A stretch of DNA of 64,000 nucleotides from Saccharum officinarum (GCA_020631735.1 CM036209.1:1909478-1973477); one strand, 5' to 3'; positions 22,247 to 34,192 are shown, counted from the first letter of the stretch. Numbers and translations are program-made. The notes: a model not told the origin generated them from the letters alone.

Positions 22247-22250
22247 CCTC

Positions 22251-22560
22251 CGGCGCCTGGCAGATCGATCCGCTCGTCTTCTTCCTCGTCGAACACCGCC
22301 GCCCTCTTCTCCTCGCACCGCGTCCGTTCGTCTTCCGTGACACCGGCGCCGCCGTCTTCTTCCTCGTGCGGCCTCCACCGCGCGCGCCCGTGCCCCTCCT
22401 CCGCGCCCGTGGCTCTCCACCGCGCCTTCCTCCGCGCCCGAGGCCCTCCACCGCGCCCTCGCCCTCCTCCGCGCCCGAGGCCCTCCACCGCGCCCTCCTC
22501 CGCGCCCGAGGCCCTCCACCGCGCCCTCCTCCGCGCCCGAGGCCCTCCACCGAGGACATA
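22251..22560 (+). repeat. GC-rich leader with ~30-bp tandem units
   Basis: CTCCGCGCCCGAGGCCCTCC recurs about four times between 22425 and 22550. The frames over it are low-complexity Arg/Pro strings on both strands and are not credible proteins. It is probably 5' leader sequence of the second gene. Confidence 0.6.
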
Positions 22561-23022
22561 GATCAATGTTTGTTAACGAAATTTTATCCAAATATATTCA
22601 TGTAGGGTTTTTTTTGAAGGATTTGTTGTAGGATATATAATGGTCAAATAGGAACTCAATTTTGATACCCAGTTTGTAAACTAAGCGTTTTTTAGTTTAT
22701 CAAAAATATCACATGTTTCTTCATTTGTGAACTTTGAATATACAGATATAATATATTAATGTTGCTAAAGTAATATGAGCATTACATATTTTTTTCCGGG
22801 AAGACTATCTTCAAACTTTATATCATAGCATCAGAGATCGCCTGTAGAAGAAGAAAATAAATTCTTATCATTTCGGAAATAGTAATGGCTATATGAGCAA
22901 TAAGACACATATACTTACATTTCATAATGACTTATACTTATATTATTAACATAGACTTTTCTCATATGATGAATGACTACATGGTTGACGTACTATATAT
23001 TGGTTTTGTTTTTTGAAGCTAG

Positions 23023-26000
23023 ATGGCCGACCCGAGAAATATGGATGAGGAGGAGTTGATGATGAATTTGATCAACACTGGCACTCAAGTTGCCGGCGAT
23101 GATGGTGCTAAAAATAACGTGCAAGAGGATGTAGATGACGGGAGTCAGTACTTAGCTCTTGAACAAAATGAGCAACAACATATTGGCCAAGTATATATTT
23201 TTTATTATTAGCTATATATATATATTATCATATGTCTTATGTGTGCTCATGACATTAAAAATAATGTTTATGTTTTGTAGCCCTCTGGATCGACATCAAC
23301 AACTACAACGAAGAGTAAAAATGTTCGAGGTCCCAAAAAGCCATTGGAGGGTCGCTTCATCATCTCGGAGTTCAATGTGGATACAGGAGAACGGGGGGGC
23401 CGAATAAAATGAAATTTGTGCACCACTGTGGTTACCTTGTACGGGACCGGCTCCCGATTAGTACCCGTGAATGGAAGAAGAAGACCAATGCTCCTCATAT
23501 CAGTTTTGTCTCCGATCGTGACAAGGCGTTAATTTGGAATGATGTCTTGGTACATTTCACGCTCCAAACAGATGATTATGATGATATAATAGATGGTGAT
23601 GAATTGAAGGAGCGAGTTAGGGATTGGGCAATGAAGAAGATGGCCACCCAGTTTCAGACTTGGAAGAAACACCTATACACGACGTATGTCAAGAAGAACA
23701 TAGCACCAGATTTTACTGTCCCAGGCCCGATCTCAAAGCAGAGGCCCTATTGGGATGAGTTTGTACAGTACAAGACTTCGGAAGAGGGTGTGAGTCGAGT
23801 GATAAAGAACCAACGTAATGCCCAACAGAAGACATACCACCATACCTTGGATCAGGTGGCTACCCGACTGCCATTAAGAAGTGGAACAAAATGGAAGCAG
23901 ACCTTCTTGCCAAGGGTATCAGACCAGAATCACTCGAGTGGGGAGAACGTGCAAAGAATTGGTTTTTCGCTCATGGGGGAACACTAGACCAGGAGACAGG
24001 GAAGTGCGTTTATGGCGCAAGACTGCAAGAAGCAGCAGAAAGATTGTTTTATGCTCAGAGAGCTACTGCTAGTGGTGCGTTCAGGCCCAACAGAGATAAG
24101 GATGAGCTGACATACGCCATCGGGACTATTGAACATGGTGGCCGAACTAGAGGCAAAGGAAGTGTCTCGTGGGAGCATGGATTCCCTCAGGACAGACCTT
24201 CCTACAGAAGTCGCCAGAGAAAGAAGGAAGAAGAGGCACAACGGCTCCAGAGGTTGGAGGAAGCGGTGCGTGAAGCACAGGAGCGGGAAAAAAACCTTGA
24301 AGCGAGAATGCAGGAGGAAATCAAAAGGCAAGTGCAAATAGCAGTGAGTGCAAGCAAGCAGGCATCAGAGCCAGGAATCAACATTAGCCAATCTGTTCAG
24401 TTGAAAAGCAGCTGCGCTTCCACGGAGATACCAAATCAAGGGGACACAGGACTGCACTTCCCTGTGGATGACGTCACTGAACCTTGTACAACGTGTGAGC
24501 TACACATTCCGAAGGAGAATTCCACAATCAAGGTGGCTATCGGTCTTGTTAATCCTATCGACCGAACCAAGACACCAAGGATTCATGGGAATATAATCCA
24601 AGAAGGATATGCCACCATCTCGGTAGATAAAGCTGAAAAAGGTTTTAGTGATTTGCCTCTTGATATTCCTGGAGGTGATGGTGAGAAGACTCTAGGAGAA
24701 GCGGAGAAGACATTCATTCTATGGCGCAAGCGCTACATCATCATTCCAGGGATGTCGGCTCCACCTCCTCCTGAACTACCTCACCATAGGTACGTGCGGA
24801 TGAAAACACTACATCATTAATTTGTATTGGCTTAAATAATTAACAATCTGCTCATAATAATATGTCATTCCTTTTTTTGTAGCAGATCCTCCCCCAACCT
24901 AAATCCAATTGTTCAATCGCCAGATCATCATAGTGCTCTGTACGATGACATTATGTTGGAAGACGAGGCTGCATCCACACCCTCTACAAGGAGGTCTCCA
25001 ACGCCGCAGCCGCCACCTCCAAGGAGGTCTCCAACGCCGCTGCCAACACCTCCAAGGAGGTCTCCAACGCCTCCCCCGCCCCCGCCTACCAAGAAGCCTA
25101 GCAAGAGGCCAGCCCCTCAAACGAAGAACCAGTCCCCGCCTGCAAAGAAAGCCACCGTGAAACCAAGGGCTATTCCCAAAATAATATCTGAAGAGAAGGA
25201 AGAAGGAACTGATGCATATAAAAAAGACATGTCTAGATTCTATGACAAACTTAAAATGAATCAAGAAGCAAGGAGAAACCCAGAGAAACCGTACTTCTTC
25301 GTAGCTCCGGATATTTTAAGAAAAAAGGTGACTTCTTACCAGCATCAACAGCGGGAATCTCGTAAGCCGTCCAAATCAACGTTATCAGACTATGACCGCA
25401 CTCTCACCAAGTCAATTGAGGCGGCACAGAAAAAGAAGCGGGCAGGGAAAGGAGTTGCCCAACTCGGACAACAAGCGCACCAATCAATCCCCCGCTAGTT
25501 GTTGGTAATGAATATGGTTCGAATTTAGGATTAATGCATCAGGCAAACATACCTCCGGATGTCGATTTGGATCACCTTGGTGAATTTCTTGATGAGACTG
25601 GTCTCGACCTTTACCAGATGTTTGGTGATGGAAACATTGAGAGTGCGGCGGAGGTTGATATTTGGAAGAAAAAATTTGTACTAGGCCAGAGTCTATACAA
25701 CCCTCAAGCCTTATCTGATCTGGGGACGCAAATGTACCTGCTAAACAAGTGGTACATGCAGGCGTCTACCAGTGGAGACTTCTGCGTTGGTGTCAGAATT
25801 AGAGACGAACATTGGTTTCGTGGCGATGATGTTATGTATGTTGACTTTGCAGAATTTCATCAACTATGCCACCTGACCTCTCTGGACAAAGTTATCATTA
25901 GCTGCTATTGCCTGTAAGTAATAATTCTTTCGATCTATTATTAAACTCATCATATGTGTGTATATGCATATAAATTATCCTAACAAGTACTATATATATG

Positions 26001-27003
26001 CAGATTTACAATGACAGAGCTCAGAAAGGAAGGATGCAATGAAATTGGTTTTGTTGATCCCCATATAGTATTCAAAGACCCAATTACTCCAATGACTAAT
26101 TGGAAGTCTGAGTCAGAGAGTAACCTCATGAACTTCTTAGTGAACCAACGCCACAAGAAGGATATACTCTTTCCCTATAACTTCAAGTGAGTGTTAATCA
26201 TGTCGATCATAGCCTTAATGGCTCATATGTTGATTCTAGTTAATTAATGAGTGTTATGCGTTATATCCTATAAACATATGCAGCAATCACTGGATATTGA
26301 TGGACATCGATCTGGTGAAAAGTCACTTGATAATCTATGACTCGATGAGAAAACCACAACAAGACTACCAAGATATGATAGATATTATCCAGAGGTAATT
26401 TCGGGATCTCTAGCAACTATATATACACACAAACATGATGATTAACTATATCTAATGATGTGGCAAATTTTTTATTGGGCAGTGTTTGGAAAACCTTTAT
26501 TGAGAAGCAACACATGGAAAAATGCAAAGCGCCACTGAATGTAATCCCATTGAAAGTAAGTCCCCTGAATCGCATCATCTTTATTAATTAAACATATAGC
26601 TTTCACCGGATCACCAGATTGGATGACAAATCTTTTTCTCGTAAAGTGGTGTCTGAGGCAGGAACAGGGGAACAACTACTGTGGTTACTATGTTTGCAAG
26701 TTTATCAAGGTGGTCTCCCAAAGAACTCCTACAGAGAGACTCAAAGTACGTTAAAAATACACTATATATTCATTTAATTATTATTATTGATTGTGTTACT
26801 ATGTCTTTATATATATATGTACATATATTAATTTATTTTCCTTTAATTCAAACCTGTAGACTCGATGGTTGGAGGAAAAGGTCATACGGCAAGACCAAAT
26901 CAAAGCAATTCAAGAGTCTATAGCCGGATTTTTTAATGAGCAGGTCATCGATTCCAAGGGCGAGTTCTACTTCGACCCAACACTGCCATTGAAGCCAAGC
27001 TAG
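23023..27003 (+). CDS. Transposase_24 (Ptta/En/Spm) gene joined to a Ulp1-like C48 protease, eight exons
   Basis: Exons by splice signals and phase: 23023-23190, 23281-24789, 24883-25913, 26004-26186, 26284-26394, 26483-26555, 26647-26745, 26860-27003. The first part carries the plant transposase family 24 region ([11 protein letters not shown] to [18 protein letters not shown]) and a Glu/Arg coiled coil near 24220-24340. A Pro-rich linker follows (25000-25100). The last exons encode a SUMO-protease-like fold with HW (exon 5), IYDS with the Asp, and a Gln six residues before the catalytic Cys in NNYCGYYVC (exon 7). Three single-base deletions relative to the inferred frame (at 23393-23399, 23849-23850, 25489-25493) all lie in short homopolymers. 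The protease role in transposition is unknown. Confidence 0.8.
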
Positions 27004-27112
27004 AGGATGAGAAGAAACTCGTTATGTCACAACAACTATAATGCAATCTTTTGTAATATATGCACATGAAATAATATAATGTAAAATACACATATGCATG
27101 CATGCATGCATG

Positions 27113-27231
<119 letters not shown>

Positions 27232-27381
27232 CTATGCTTGAATTGTGTGATTTAATACGTTCATTGTGCTTGAACCGAAACATACTATATGCGCGTATAA
27301 ATGTATAATTAGCAGCGTACAATACGACTTCGAAAACCTATTTTGAAAAGAAAACAAAAAATGAAAAGAAAAGAAAAAAAA

Positions 27382-27600
27382 CCTTTAGTCCCGGTTCGTA
27401 TTACCAACCGGGACTAAAGGTGCTGGCCATCGTGGCATGTCAGGAGGCACATTTAGTCCCGGTTGGTGTTACCCACCGGGACTAAAGGTCCTCCTTTAGT
27501 CCCGGTTCCTCACCCGGGACTAAAGGACCCCCTTTAGTCCCGGATGCTTGCTCCCGGGTGGGGAACCGGGACTAGAGGGGGTTCCCCACCGGGAGTAAAG
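27382..27600. repeat. 3' subterminal hairpin repeats of the CACTA element
   Basis: TTTAGTCCCGGTT paired with AACCGGGACTAAA occurs at 27383-27420, 27451-27488 and 27495-27525, followed by degenerate copies to the end. This is the main G-variant of the motif, as at the 5' end, whereas the internal cluster uses TTTACTCCCGG. Confidence 0.85.
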
Positions 27601-27621
27601 CCCGTCTCTGTACTAGTGTTG

Positions 27622-28161
27622 ATTTGCAAACAGAGGACTCGAAAACATGGCCGCATAGTCAGCTCAACTTCAAACTGGGCAGAATGGCATTAAAAATGAT
27701 CAAACATGCATGACCTCCCCAATATAACCGGACTGGAGGCAGAGTTACCAACTTAGCAATTAGTCCAAGTACTACACAACAATGGCATAAAACATTTTTA
27801 TATCCTATATAGGAATATAAGATAATATTTTGGTCTCTTTTAGGGGATGGGATGGGAGAGTGCATATAAAAGAGCAATGAGTGAGAAGAAGCACTATAGT
27901 TGCATCTGAGAGTATGAGCTCTCTGCTGCGGCAGTCAAGCGATTTACTCTAACATTGGTAGTCCAAGATGAAATTTATGCTTCATATTTACTTTAAATAT
28001 GGAGTGCACCTCTGTTTTGCTAGATCCATTTTGGTAGAATATATAGCTATGTCAGAAACTGAATTAGACAATATGACTCAATAAGTGAATATAAACCAAA
28101 ATCCACTTCGTTATCTGAATTAGAGTGGATGCTTACACTCTATGCAGTGTAGTTCTATGTG
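27622..28161. other. Intergenic, no gene recognised
   Basis: Original flank of the large CACTA insertion. No coding frame or repeat is recognised. Confidence 0.5.
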
Positions 28162-28308
28162 CATAGTTTAGCTGGACGGATACAACAACAATAACAATAA
28201 CAACATAGCCTTTTGTCCCAAGCAAGTTGGGGTAGGCTAGAGATGAAACCCAAAAGAGATTAAGAAACAGGAAGACACATAAAGGGACATAGTTTAGCTG
28301 GACGGATA
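28162..28308 (-). mobile_element. 105-bp RTE-like LINE 3' fragment with 21-bp TSD
   Basis: CATAGTTTAGCTGGACGGATA is found at 28162-28182 and, identical, at 28288-28308. The 105-bp insert, read on the minus strand, ends CTAGCCTACCCCAACTTGCTTGG, then ACAAAAGGC and a GTTGTTATTGTTATTGTTGTTG tail. That end, with a TTG-type tail instead of poly(A), is typical of plant RTE LINEs or SINEs that borrow their end. It is a strongly 5'-truncated copy. Confidence 0.8.
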
Positions 28309-28504
28309 AAGACGAATTATTGTGTTGAACCAATTAAACTAAATAGTACGTGCTTTTACACAGTTTCCTTTTGATGCCATATAGGTTGAAAGTTTGGTGT
28401 CATTAGGTTCGACACAAACCAGACAAGTGTTCTTTTGATGAAGGAAAGGTTCACAAAGATAAAACCATGAGACTTTCTATTGACCATGCATGTATAGCAA
28501 TCAC

Positions 28505-28848
28505 GTTCCATTTGTCGGAGAGATTTTATCACTGCTTGCTGGATCATCTGGACAACCAGAAATATGGAGCCATTTTTGACAATGCACAAATCAGCATTAG
28601 TACATGGAAGAGGCAATTTAAAGATGAACTTGGCCTTGTGTGTGCAAAAGCCAAGCCCACGAAAGAAATCCACCTCAGTTGTTGGAGAGATAGCTATACA
28701 TGATGTATTTTTTCTCTTTTCCTTTGGGCCTGGCTGCCTTGTACCTTTATGACTTGTTTATTCCTATTCTTTCATTTAATTGAAAAAAGAAAAAAAATAG
28801 GTAGGGGCTCCCCTGCTCATTCGGTAAAAAAAAGTTCCATTTGTCGGA
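28505..28848 (+). mobile_element. 5'-truncated L1-type LINE (314 bp) with 15-bp TSD
   Basis: GTTCCATTTGTCGGA flanks the insert at 28505-28519 and 28834-28848. The insert ends GGGGCTCCCCTGCTCATTCGGT followed by poly(A). It still encodes the last residues of an L1 ORF2 (TWKRQFKDELGLVCAKAKP to CWRDSYT and stop at 28703), a C terminus typical of grass L1 reverse transcriptases. Only the 3' end was copied. Confidence 0.85.
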
Positions 28849-29049
28849 TCCTAATTCTGATATCAATGAAAACCTGATAAGGCACCAGCTATATGCTTGA
28901 ATGATCTGTTTACTATCGGAATTTATTGGACATTTACTACGCGGCAATATTTCAATGGCATTAGTGCATTACTCGCTCAGTCATGTGCAGTGGTAAGTGC
29001 ACCAACTGTTTCTGCTAGTGGACGGCAACCAGGAAGGGGCCGGTGTGTT

Positions 29050-29121
29050 ACTAGTCACTGCCACTCCATGGTGCAAACTTTGCTGAAACGGTGTCACTAG
29101 TCACTACCACTCCATGGTGCA
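29050..29121 (+). repeat. Tandem duplication, ~45-bp unit
   Basis: ACTAGTCACTGCCACTCCAT GGTGCA at about 29050-29075 recurs at 29095-29120 with one substitution. A local duplication with no assigned function. Confidence 0.7.
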
Positions 29122-29288
29122 TTAATTCTCTCTCAGACTGCTCTTTCTCTCGGTGCCTCTCTCAGACACTGTGCCGCTGCTTGCACCTCCGACCCCAAAG
29201 TATCGCTGCTGCCCCGACATCTGCTGGCGCAGGTCCATGGAGGCCATGACCACAGAGCCAAGATCCAATCCCAGCACAGGATGATATA

Positions 29289-29418
29289 GGCCATGTTCAT
29301 CTGGCTTATAATCCGTCTTATTCAACTTGTTTTTTCAGCCGGAACAGTATTTTTCTCTCACAAAAAAATCAGCCAACAGTGTTTTTCAGCCGGCTTATAA
29401 TTCCAGCCGAACGGGGCC
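29289..29418. mobile_element. MITE, CCTGTTCGCTTG family (copy 2)
   Basis: It begins GGCCATGTTCATCTGGCTTA and ends TAAGCCGG-type sequence closing with CAGCCGAACGGGGCC, so the ends are inverted repeats. The middle has the family's CAGTATTTTTCTCTCACAAAAAAATCAG. No convincing target duplication was seen. Confidence 0.65.
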
Positions 29419-29441
29419 ATAAAGTGGCTCCGGCTATGGTA

Positions 29442-29590
29442 TTTTTACCTTGTTACTATTTGCCAATCTACAAAAAGCTGGGGTGTCACAATCTAGCTTG
29501 GATGCTCTACTCCTTTATGATATGATTAGAGTAAAGGTGGACCTTGCTATGTTTGGAACACAAACTCACATGCACCACAGCGGAACATGG
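29442..29590 (-). repeat. Right arm of the ~140-bp dispersed inverted repeat
   Basis: Reverse complement of 16078-16217 with about 80-85% identity by eye over the best 50 bp (TTGTGACACCCC, GTAGATTGGCAAAT, GTAACAAGGTAAAA) and further similarity outward. It faces the left arm across the large CACTA element. Confidence 0.65.
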
Positions 29591-29736
29591 GTGCTGCAGA
29601 ACATTTCTCTTTCTCATCTCCTATGCTAGCACCTACAGTCCATTTGACAAGGGAAGCCATGTACGCTATTGTGCACCTGTGGTCAGATAAATTAAATAGG
29701 ATTTAGGCATGTAGCCATTGATAACAGATACAAAAT

Positions 29737-30221
29737 ATGCAGGAAATTCTATTGAAGATGTGCCGTCCTCAATTTGCAAACCTAGTTTGCGTTAAATCTT
29801 TATCACTGAATGGCAACAAAATTCGTCAGGTATTATGCACTGGATATTTGTTGTTCAGTTACAACAAAATTGCAACAGCCTGTCACCTAACCAGAACTTG
29901 CATTTTCAGCTTCCACAAAACTTACTGAAAGACTGCATGGCTCTTCAGAATTTACCCCTGCACTACAACCCAACAACAATGGACCAGTTCCAACAAGCGG
30001 CTCTGTACATCTTGTGTTCATATGGAAACGTATTGATTGCATTTGGTGCACTTCGCCATCCTTTGCTCTGCTATACTAGTGAGGTCCATCTTGACAGCTA
30101 CCGTTGCAAAGACATGGCAACTGAGCCTGCCAGTACTTGGCAACAGAGATTTCACCTGACGATGCAAGAACAGGACATTATTGGTGGTGCCTTCACTTCA
30201 CCATCGTCGCCGGCTCTGTAA
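29737..30221 (+). pseudogene. Unrecognised coding-like fragments
   Basis: Two overlapping plus-strand frames look protein-like: CRPQFANLVCVKSLSLNGN (about 29760-29815) and a longer stretch LPQNLLKDCMALQNLPLHYN to stop at 30219-30221. A GT at 29830 could be a donor. I do not recognise the family. The fragment may be a small gene or the remnant of one; evidence is only frame length and composition. Confidence 0.27.
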
Positions 30222-30287
30222 ATTAACTATGCCCTAGGCAGGCTCGTCTGTGTCTACTTTGTGGGTGTGTGTGGTTGTGTGATAAAC

Positions 30288-30453
30288 AACTACTTACTAG
30301 GAATGAACATGTGCTCGCTTGGTCAGAAGCTCTCACCGAGAGCTCGGCCACCCGGGTTCGATAGCCGGTGCCTACGTACTTCCGCTGAGTGAGTGGGAAT
30401 GGGGACACTGCACCCCGGTTCAAAAAACAAAAACAAAAAAACTACTTACTAGG
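30288..30453 (+). mobile_element. SINE (138 bp) with 14-bp TSD
   Basis: AACTACTTACTAGG stands at 30288-30301 and 30440-30453. The insert has a tRNA-like head: CTTGGTCAGAAGC with the CTCACCGAGAG region, then GGTTCGATAGCC as B box, and ends in an A-rich CAAAAAACAAAAACAAAAA tail. Internal pol III promoter boxes, tail and target duplication together define a SINE. Confidence 0.87.
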
Positions 30454-31527
30454 TACTACAAAGCTTCAATGCATTCCTGCGTAGGGGAGGGGCTGGGAAG
30501 GTAGGGTGAGAAAAATCACAAGAATCGAACGGTGTGCTCGCTGCAACTTTTTTAGCTACAGCTCAACACTGTTTAGCACCTGAAAAAAACTCTTGAGAAT
30601 ACTATTCCAACTGGATTGATCTGTAATTAAGTTTGAGAAATGAGAGTTTGGGATAGCAGGGTAGCTGAGCGGCTAACATCAGGGAGTAACTGCCATTGAT
30701 ATATTTTGCAGCAAGAGATAAAGAGGCTTTCCTAGAAGGCCAAGGCAAGCGTGTTGCCGGTTGGTTATTACTGCAGTGATGGAATGGCAACAGCATCTGT
30801 CCTTGGCGTGGCAGAGCCTCACATGCGTGCATGCTTGTGCTCTGGCTGTGACCTGTGTGCATGTCTGCAGATGCATGCATTCATTGTATGATTCTTCATT
30901 TGTACTCCTGTCCTACCAACAACAACAAATTAGGGTCTCCAGATACCAGGTGTCAGGGCCTTGCTCGGGGTGGGGTGGTAGGGAGCAGCGGCGTGGGTGC
31001 TTGGGCAGCAGCGCGGCTGCGTCAAGGTGCAGGGGCAGCGGTGCGGTGTGTGGGAGGCAGTGGCATTAGGGCTAGGGCAGTGGTGGCGCGGGTGCTGAGA
31101 GGCAGGAGGGCGGTGGCAACGGATAGAGAGAGGAATAGGCGAATAGATTATTTCTTTGCTTAAAGTTGAATGGTTATATGGCGTCTTTATTTATAGTCAT
31201 GGGAGACTTGATCCTTAAGCAATTTAAACTTTTCTTCCAAGAAACTAAGAGAAGTGTCCTTATAGCTAGATTTGGACTGCTTCATTTACAAGCAAAGCTT
31301 ATTTATCCTAATCTAATTCTATCTAAGCAACTCTATTTATTTTCATTCCTTTTTTGATTTCTCCTTCCTATTCCGGATCTCCTTGCATGTTAGGAATTTT
31401 GAGGGGTGGAGGCAGCCTGCCCTCCAGGCCATGCACCCCCTTTGCCGCGCGCTGGAGGATCCCAGGGCCGGCCAGGGTTGGGTCGTGGGCTCTTCCTGGC
31501 CCGCTTAGCGCGACGTTGGGCCCTAAT
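30454..31527. other. Intergenic, no gene recognised
   Basis: A G-rich low-complexity stretch (30955-31130) gives long frames without family resemblance. Nothing else can be supported. Confidence 0.5.
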
Positions 31528-31767
31528 CTAGGCAAATGATGTTAGGTTGCAAAGTGGGCAATTCATCTTGCACTCATCCTGTGTGTTGTAACACTTGATA
31601 TTTCCATTTGGTTCGGAATTGAAGCAGCAGTAGCATGTCCGCGTGTAGGGTGGAGGACAAAGATAGTTCACGTGGCAAAATACTACTACCACATTGCCAC
31701 TGGTGGAGGCAATGCAAGGGGGTTGGCAGGGGTCATGCCCCCGCCACCCCCCCTCCACCCACAACAT
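31528..31767 (-). pseudogene. Cysteine-rich peptide exon, MEG/ESF1-like (partial copy)
   Basis: The frame contains C-X5-C-X7-C-Y-C-C, then CYNTQDECKMNCPLCN and a stop at 31528. It is a clear paralogue of the second exon of the gene at 33692-34192: the same Cys order with TRTCYCC and DEC.MNCP.CN conserved. MEG-like peptides of grasses share a CYCC...EC-X3-C arrangement. A signal-peptide exon with proper splice sites was not found upstream (to about 32300), so this may be an exon fragment or a gene whose first exon is far away or lost. Confidence 0.55.
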
Positions 31768-33691
31768 GTTTGTGCATCAATCTTATATATCAGGAATTCG
31801 GGATACGCTCAACCTATCCTCTGCACAAAAAGTATACTTGAAATCTTACAAGTTGCCAAGTGGTGATAACATGCTTAACAACAAAAGCCCCGTCAATTGC
31901 TACCGAAGAAGTATACATCACTGAAATAGTGACTGGTAGAGTGGATCATAACAAATGTTTTCCAACATTTAAAGGTTTAGCAACTGATGATACTTTCTAA
32001 GTTACAAGGGGAAATGCTTGTAAAATTCAATATTTGTGTTCGCATGTGCCTAAAATGTTTATGTGCGTTCCTTACACCAAAATGTACCTACTTTTCAGTG
32101 CTTTATTATCATTCTATTTAATCATTCACACCTACCATTTGTAAATGTAAACAGGAGTTGTGCTAGTACGTCAAATGCTATTTTCTTTAGTAGAATTGAA
32201 TACTTTTTTACTAATTAATTATCTAATTTATAAATTTTCCACATGAAAAGAAACCGATGCCCAGTTCCTTGTAACCTAGATATCAAATATACATAGGTAC
32301 ACCTCATGCATTTGCTCCATCCCCTGTTCGGTTTTTCTCCCACAAAGAGCCTATATATATGTGGATACCATAAGTGGTAAACAATATGAGCTATATCTTG
32401 CAGGGGGAACTCATCTTGGCCGTGGGGCGTTTGGCCGCCACTTTTATAACCAGAAGCAATGGTAGTTGTTAGGATCAATGAAGGAGAATCAATGATGTGA
32501 TAGTTAGGTGAATCCAAATGACCGAAAAGAATACTGATGGTTAGTACAAAAACCCATAGTGATATGCTGGGTGGTGATTCGAGCCTACAGTTATAGGTGC
32601 CGTCACTGCCTGGTGAATATCTTTTAGCAAATATTTGGATCTAGGCTTATGACCCGACATTTTAAAGTAATAATCAGTGCCACCTCCCGGACAACCGGCA
32701 GTGGTTGCTTGTTCAGAACAGAAAAAAAATAAAAACAAGATCGGTCCGTTCATTTAAATATATGTTCCAAAGTTCAGTCATAGTAGTAGTAGTATCTATT
32801 CATCATATTAAAAAGAACAAAATTAGGTTAACGGGTGCCCAAAGGGCCCTTAAAATTGTGGAGCCGGCCGCCAAGGTGCCGAAGCATGCAACAAGCTAGG
32901 TTAAAATTAAATTCCCTGGCCAGAAGCAAATTAAAGAACCCTTTATTGTTCGATAAGAAAAGGAAATTATTGTGGCTTCGACCTGATTAGTTGTATTTTG
33001 ATTGATTAATCTGTTAGCTGTGAACTGATGGGACTGACGTTCGTTGCTACATGGATGGATGCATGTATCATGTAGCATGCACTGCTGGGAACTGATGCAT
33101 GGTACATATATAGGTGCACGCGACGATGATGAAAGATGCGAGTATGATCTAGCGACTGGCAGCAGGCCTTTTCAACTGCTGGGAATCTACCGAGGAGGAT
33201 GTAGTACTCTGCAATCAGTAGTTTCCAATTGATGCATGCATTTAGGAGGGAATATATGAGCTGCTAGTGTATTACTGTATTGTCATATTCGACGCCGCCA
33301 ATGCAATAATAATTTGTTAAATCACTTAAATGTGCCCGAGACTAAGTTGGTATATATTAACACGTCGGGATCATTGGACACAGTAAATATTGCTGTCTAT
33401 TTGTTAAAACTTGGATTAATTTGATGCATGATTAAGTCAAAATTTATGTGATTCATGAGGGAGAGAGTAGTAATTATATATTGGCGGACTATGCCGTCAA
33501 AGACACAGCACGAGTGTCCGTACAGCGAACAACTTACTTTTTCCCCGGTTTTAAGGAAACCAGCAATTAATCGAACAAAATCTTCAAATAAAATGGTGAA
33601 ATACTACTACAATATAGTAGTAAATTTGTTGTGATCAAAGCTAAACTGATGAATTACATGCTCTTATTATTTGCCTCCTGCGGTGTAGTAG
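31768..33691. other. Intergenic, no gene recognised
   Basis: AT-rich DNA with no supportable coding sequence or identified transposon. Confidence 0.5.
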
Positions 33692-34192
33692 TTAACTGCT
33701 GCTGTTCCGCGGGGCGAGGAGTCCGTGCATCGTAGTAGATTGACGACGAGACAGGGACGGCGGGCATTTAGGGTTGCAATGTGGACAGTTCATCCTGCAC
33801 TCATCCTGTTTTTTATAACACTTCATATCCAAGCAGCAGTAGCACGTCCGCGTGTGGATTGAAGAACAAATAAAATTCAAACTGCAAACTATTATTACAA
33901 CATTGCTATCGTTATTATTGGATGACGACCATATCGTTGAATTTCCAGCGCCGGCATCATCAGACAGTTGAGGACGACCTGCTGGATAGGCAGTATTTTC
34001 TATCCATGATCAGCATTATTCAAAATATGCATATACATACGTACAAATATGAACGACTGTGTGTGTGTATAGTATGTATGAAATCAATATACATGGCGAT
34101 CGATATACTACTTAGTACTTACATTGTGCAGGCGATGCAGGTAATAGCACAATAAGTAGCAAAAAGAATAACAACATGGCCGCCGAGTACAT
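33692..34192 (-). CDS. Secreted cysteine-rich peptide, MEG/ESF1-like (119 aa, two exons)
   Basis: Exon 1 (34192-34123) encodes MYSAAMLLFFLLLIVLLPAS, a clear signal peptide, and ends at a GTAAGT donor. Exon 2 (33981-33692) begins after ATCCAG (an adjacent CAG gives an alternative acceptor three bases on) and joins in phase. The mature part has Cys in the order C-X5-C-X7-C-X-C-C-X4-C-X6-C-X3-C-X2-C-X3-C, with TRTCYCC and QDECRMNC. This resembles the MEG/ESF1 peptides of endosperm transfer cells and embryo-surrounding tissue, which act as secreted signals. The assignment is by Cys pattern only; another defensin-like group is possible. An upstream in-frame ATG (34231) would add MRGRRR before the hydrophobic core. 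Confidence 0.62.

Noticed and set aside
22156..22605. Long Arg/Pro/Ala-rich frames on both strands
   Set aside because: They arise from GC-rich tandem leader units and have no domain or conserved motif.
30955..31165. Gly/Arg-rich plus-strand frames of about 100 codons
   Set aside because: G-rich simple sequence, overlapping frames, no family resemblance.
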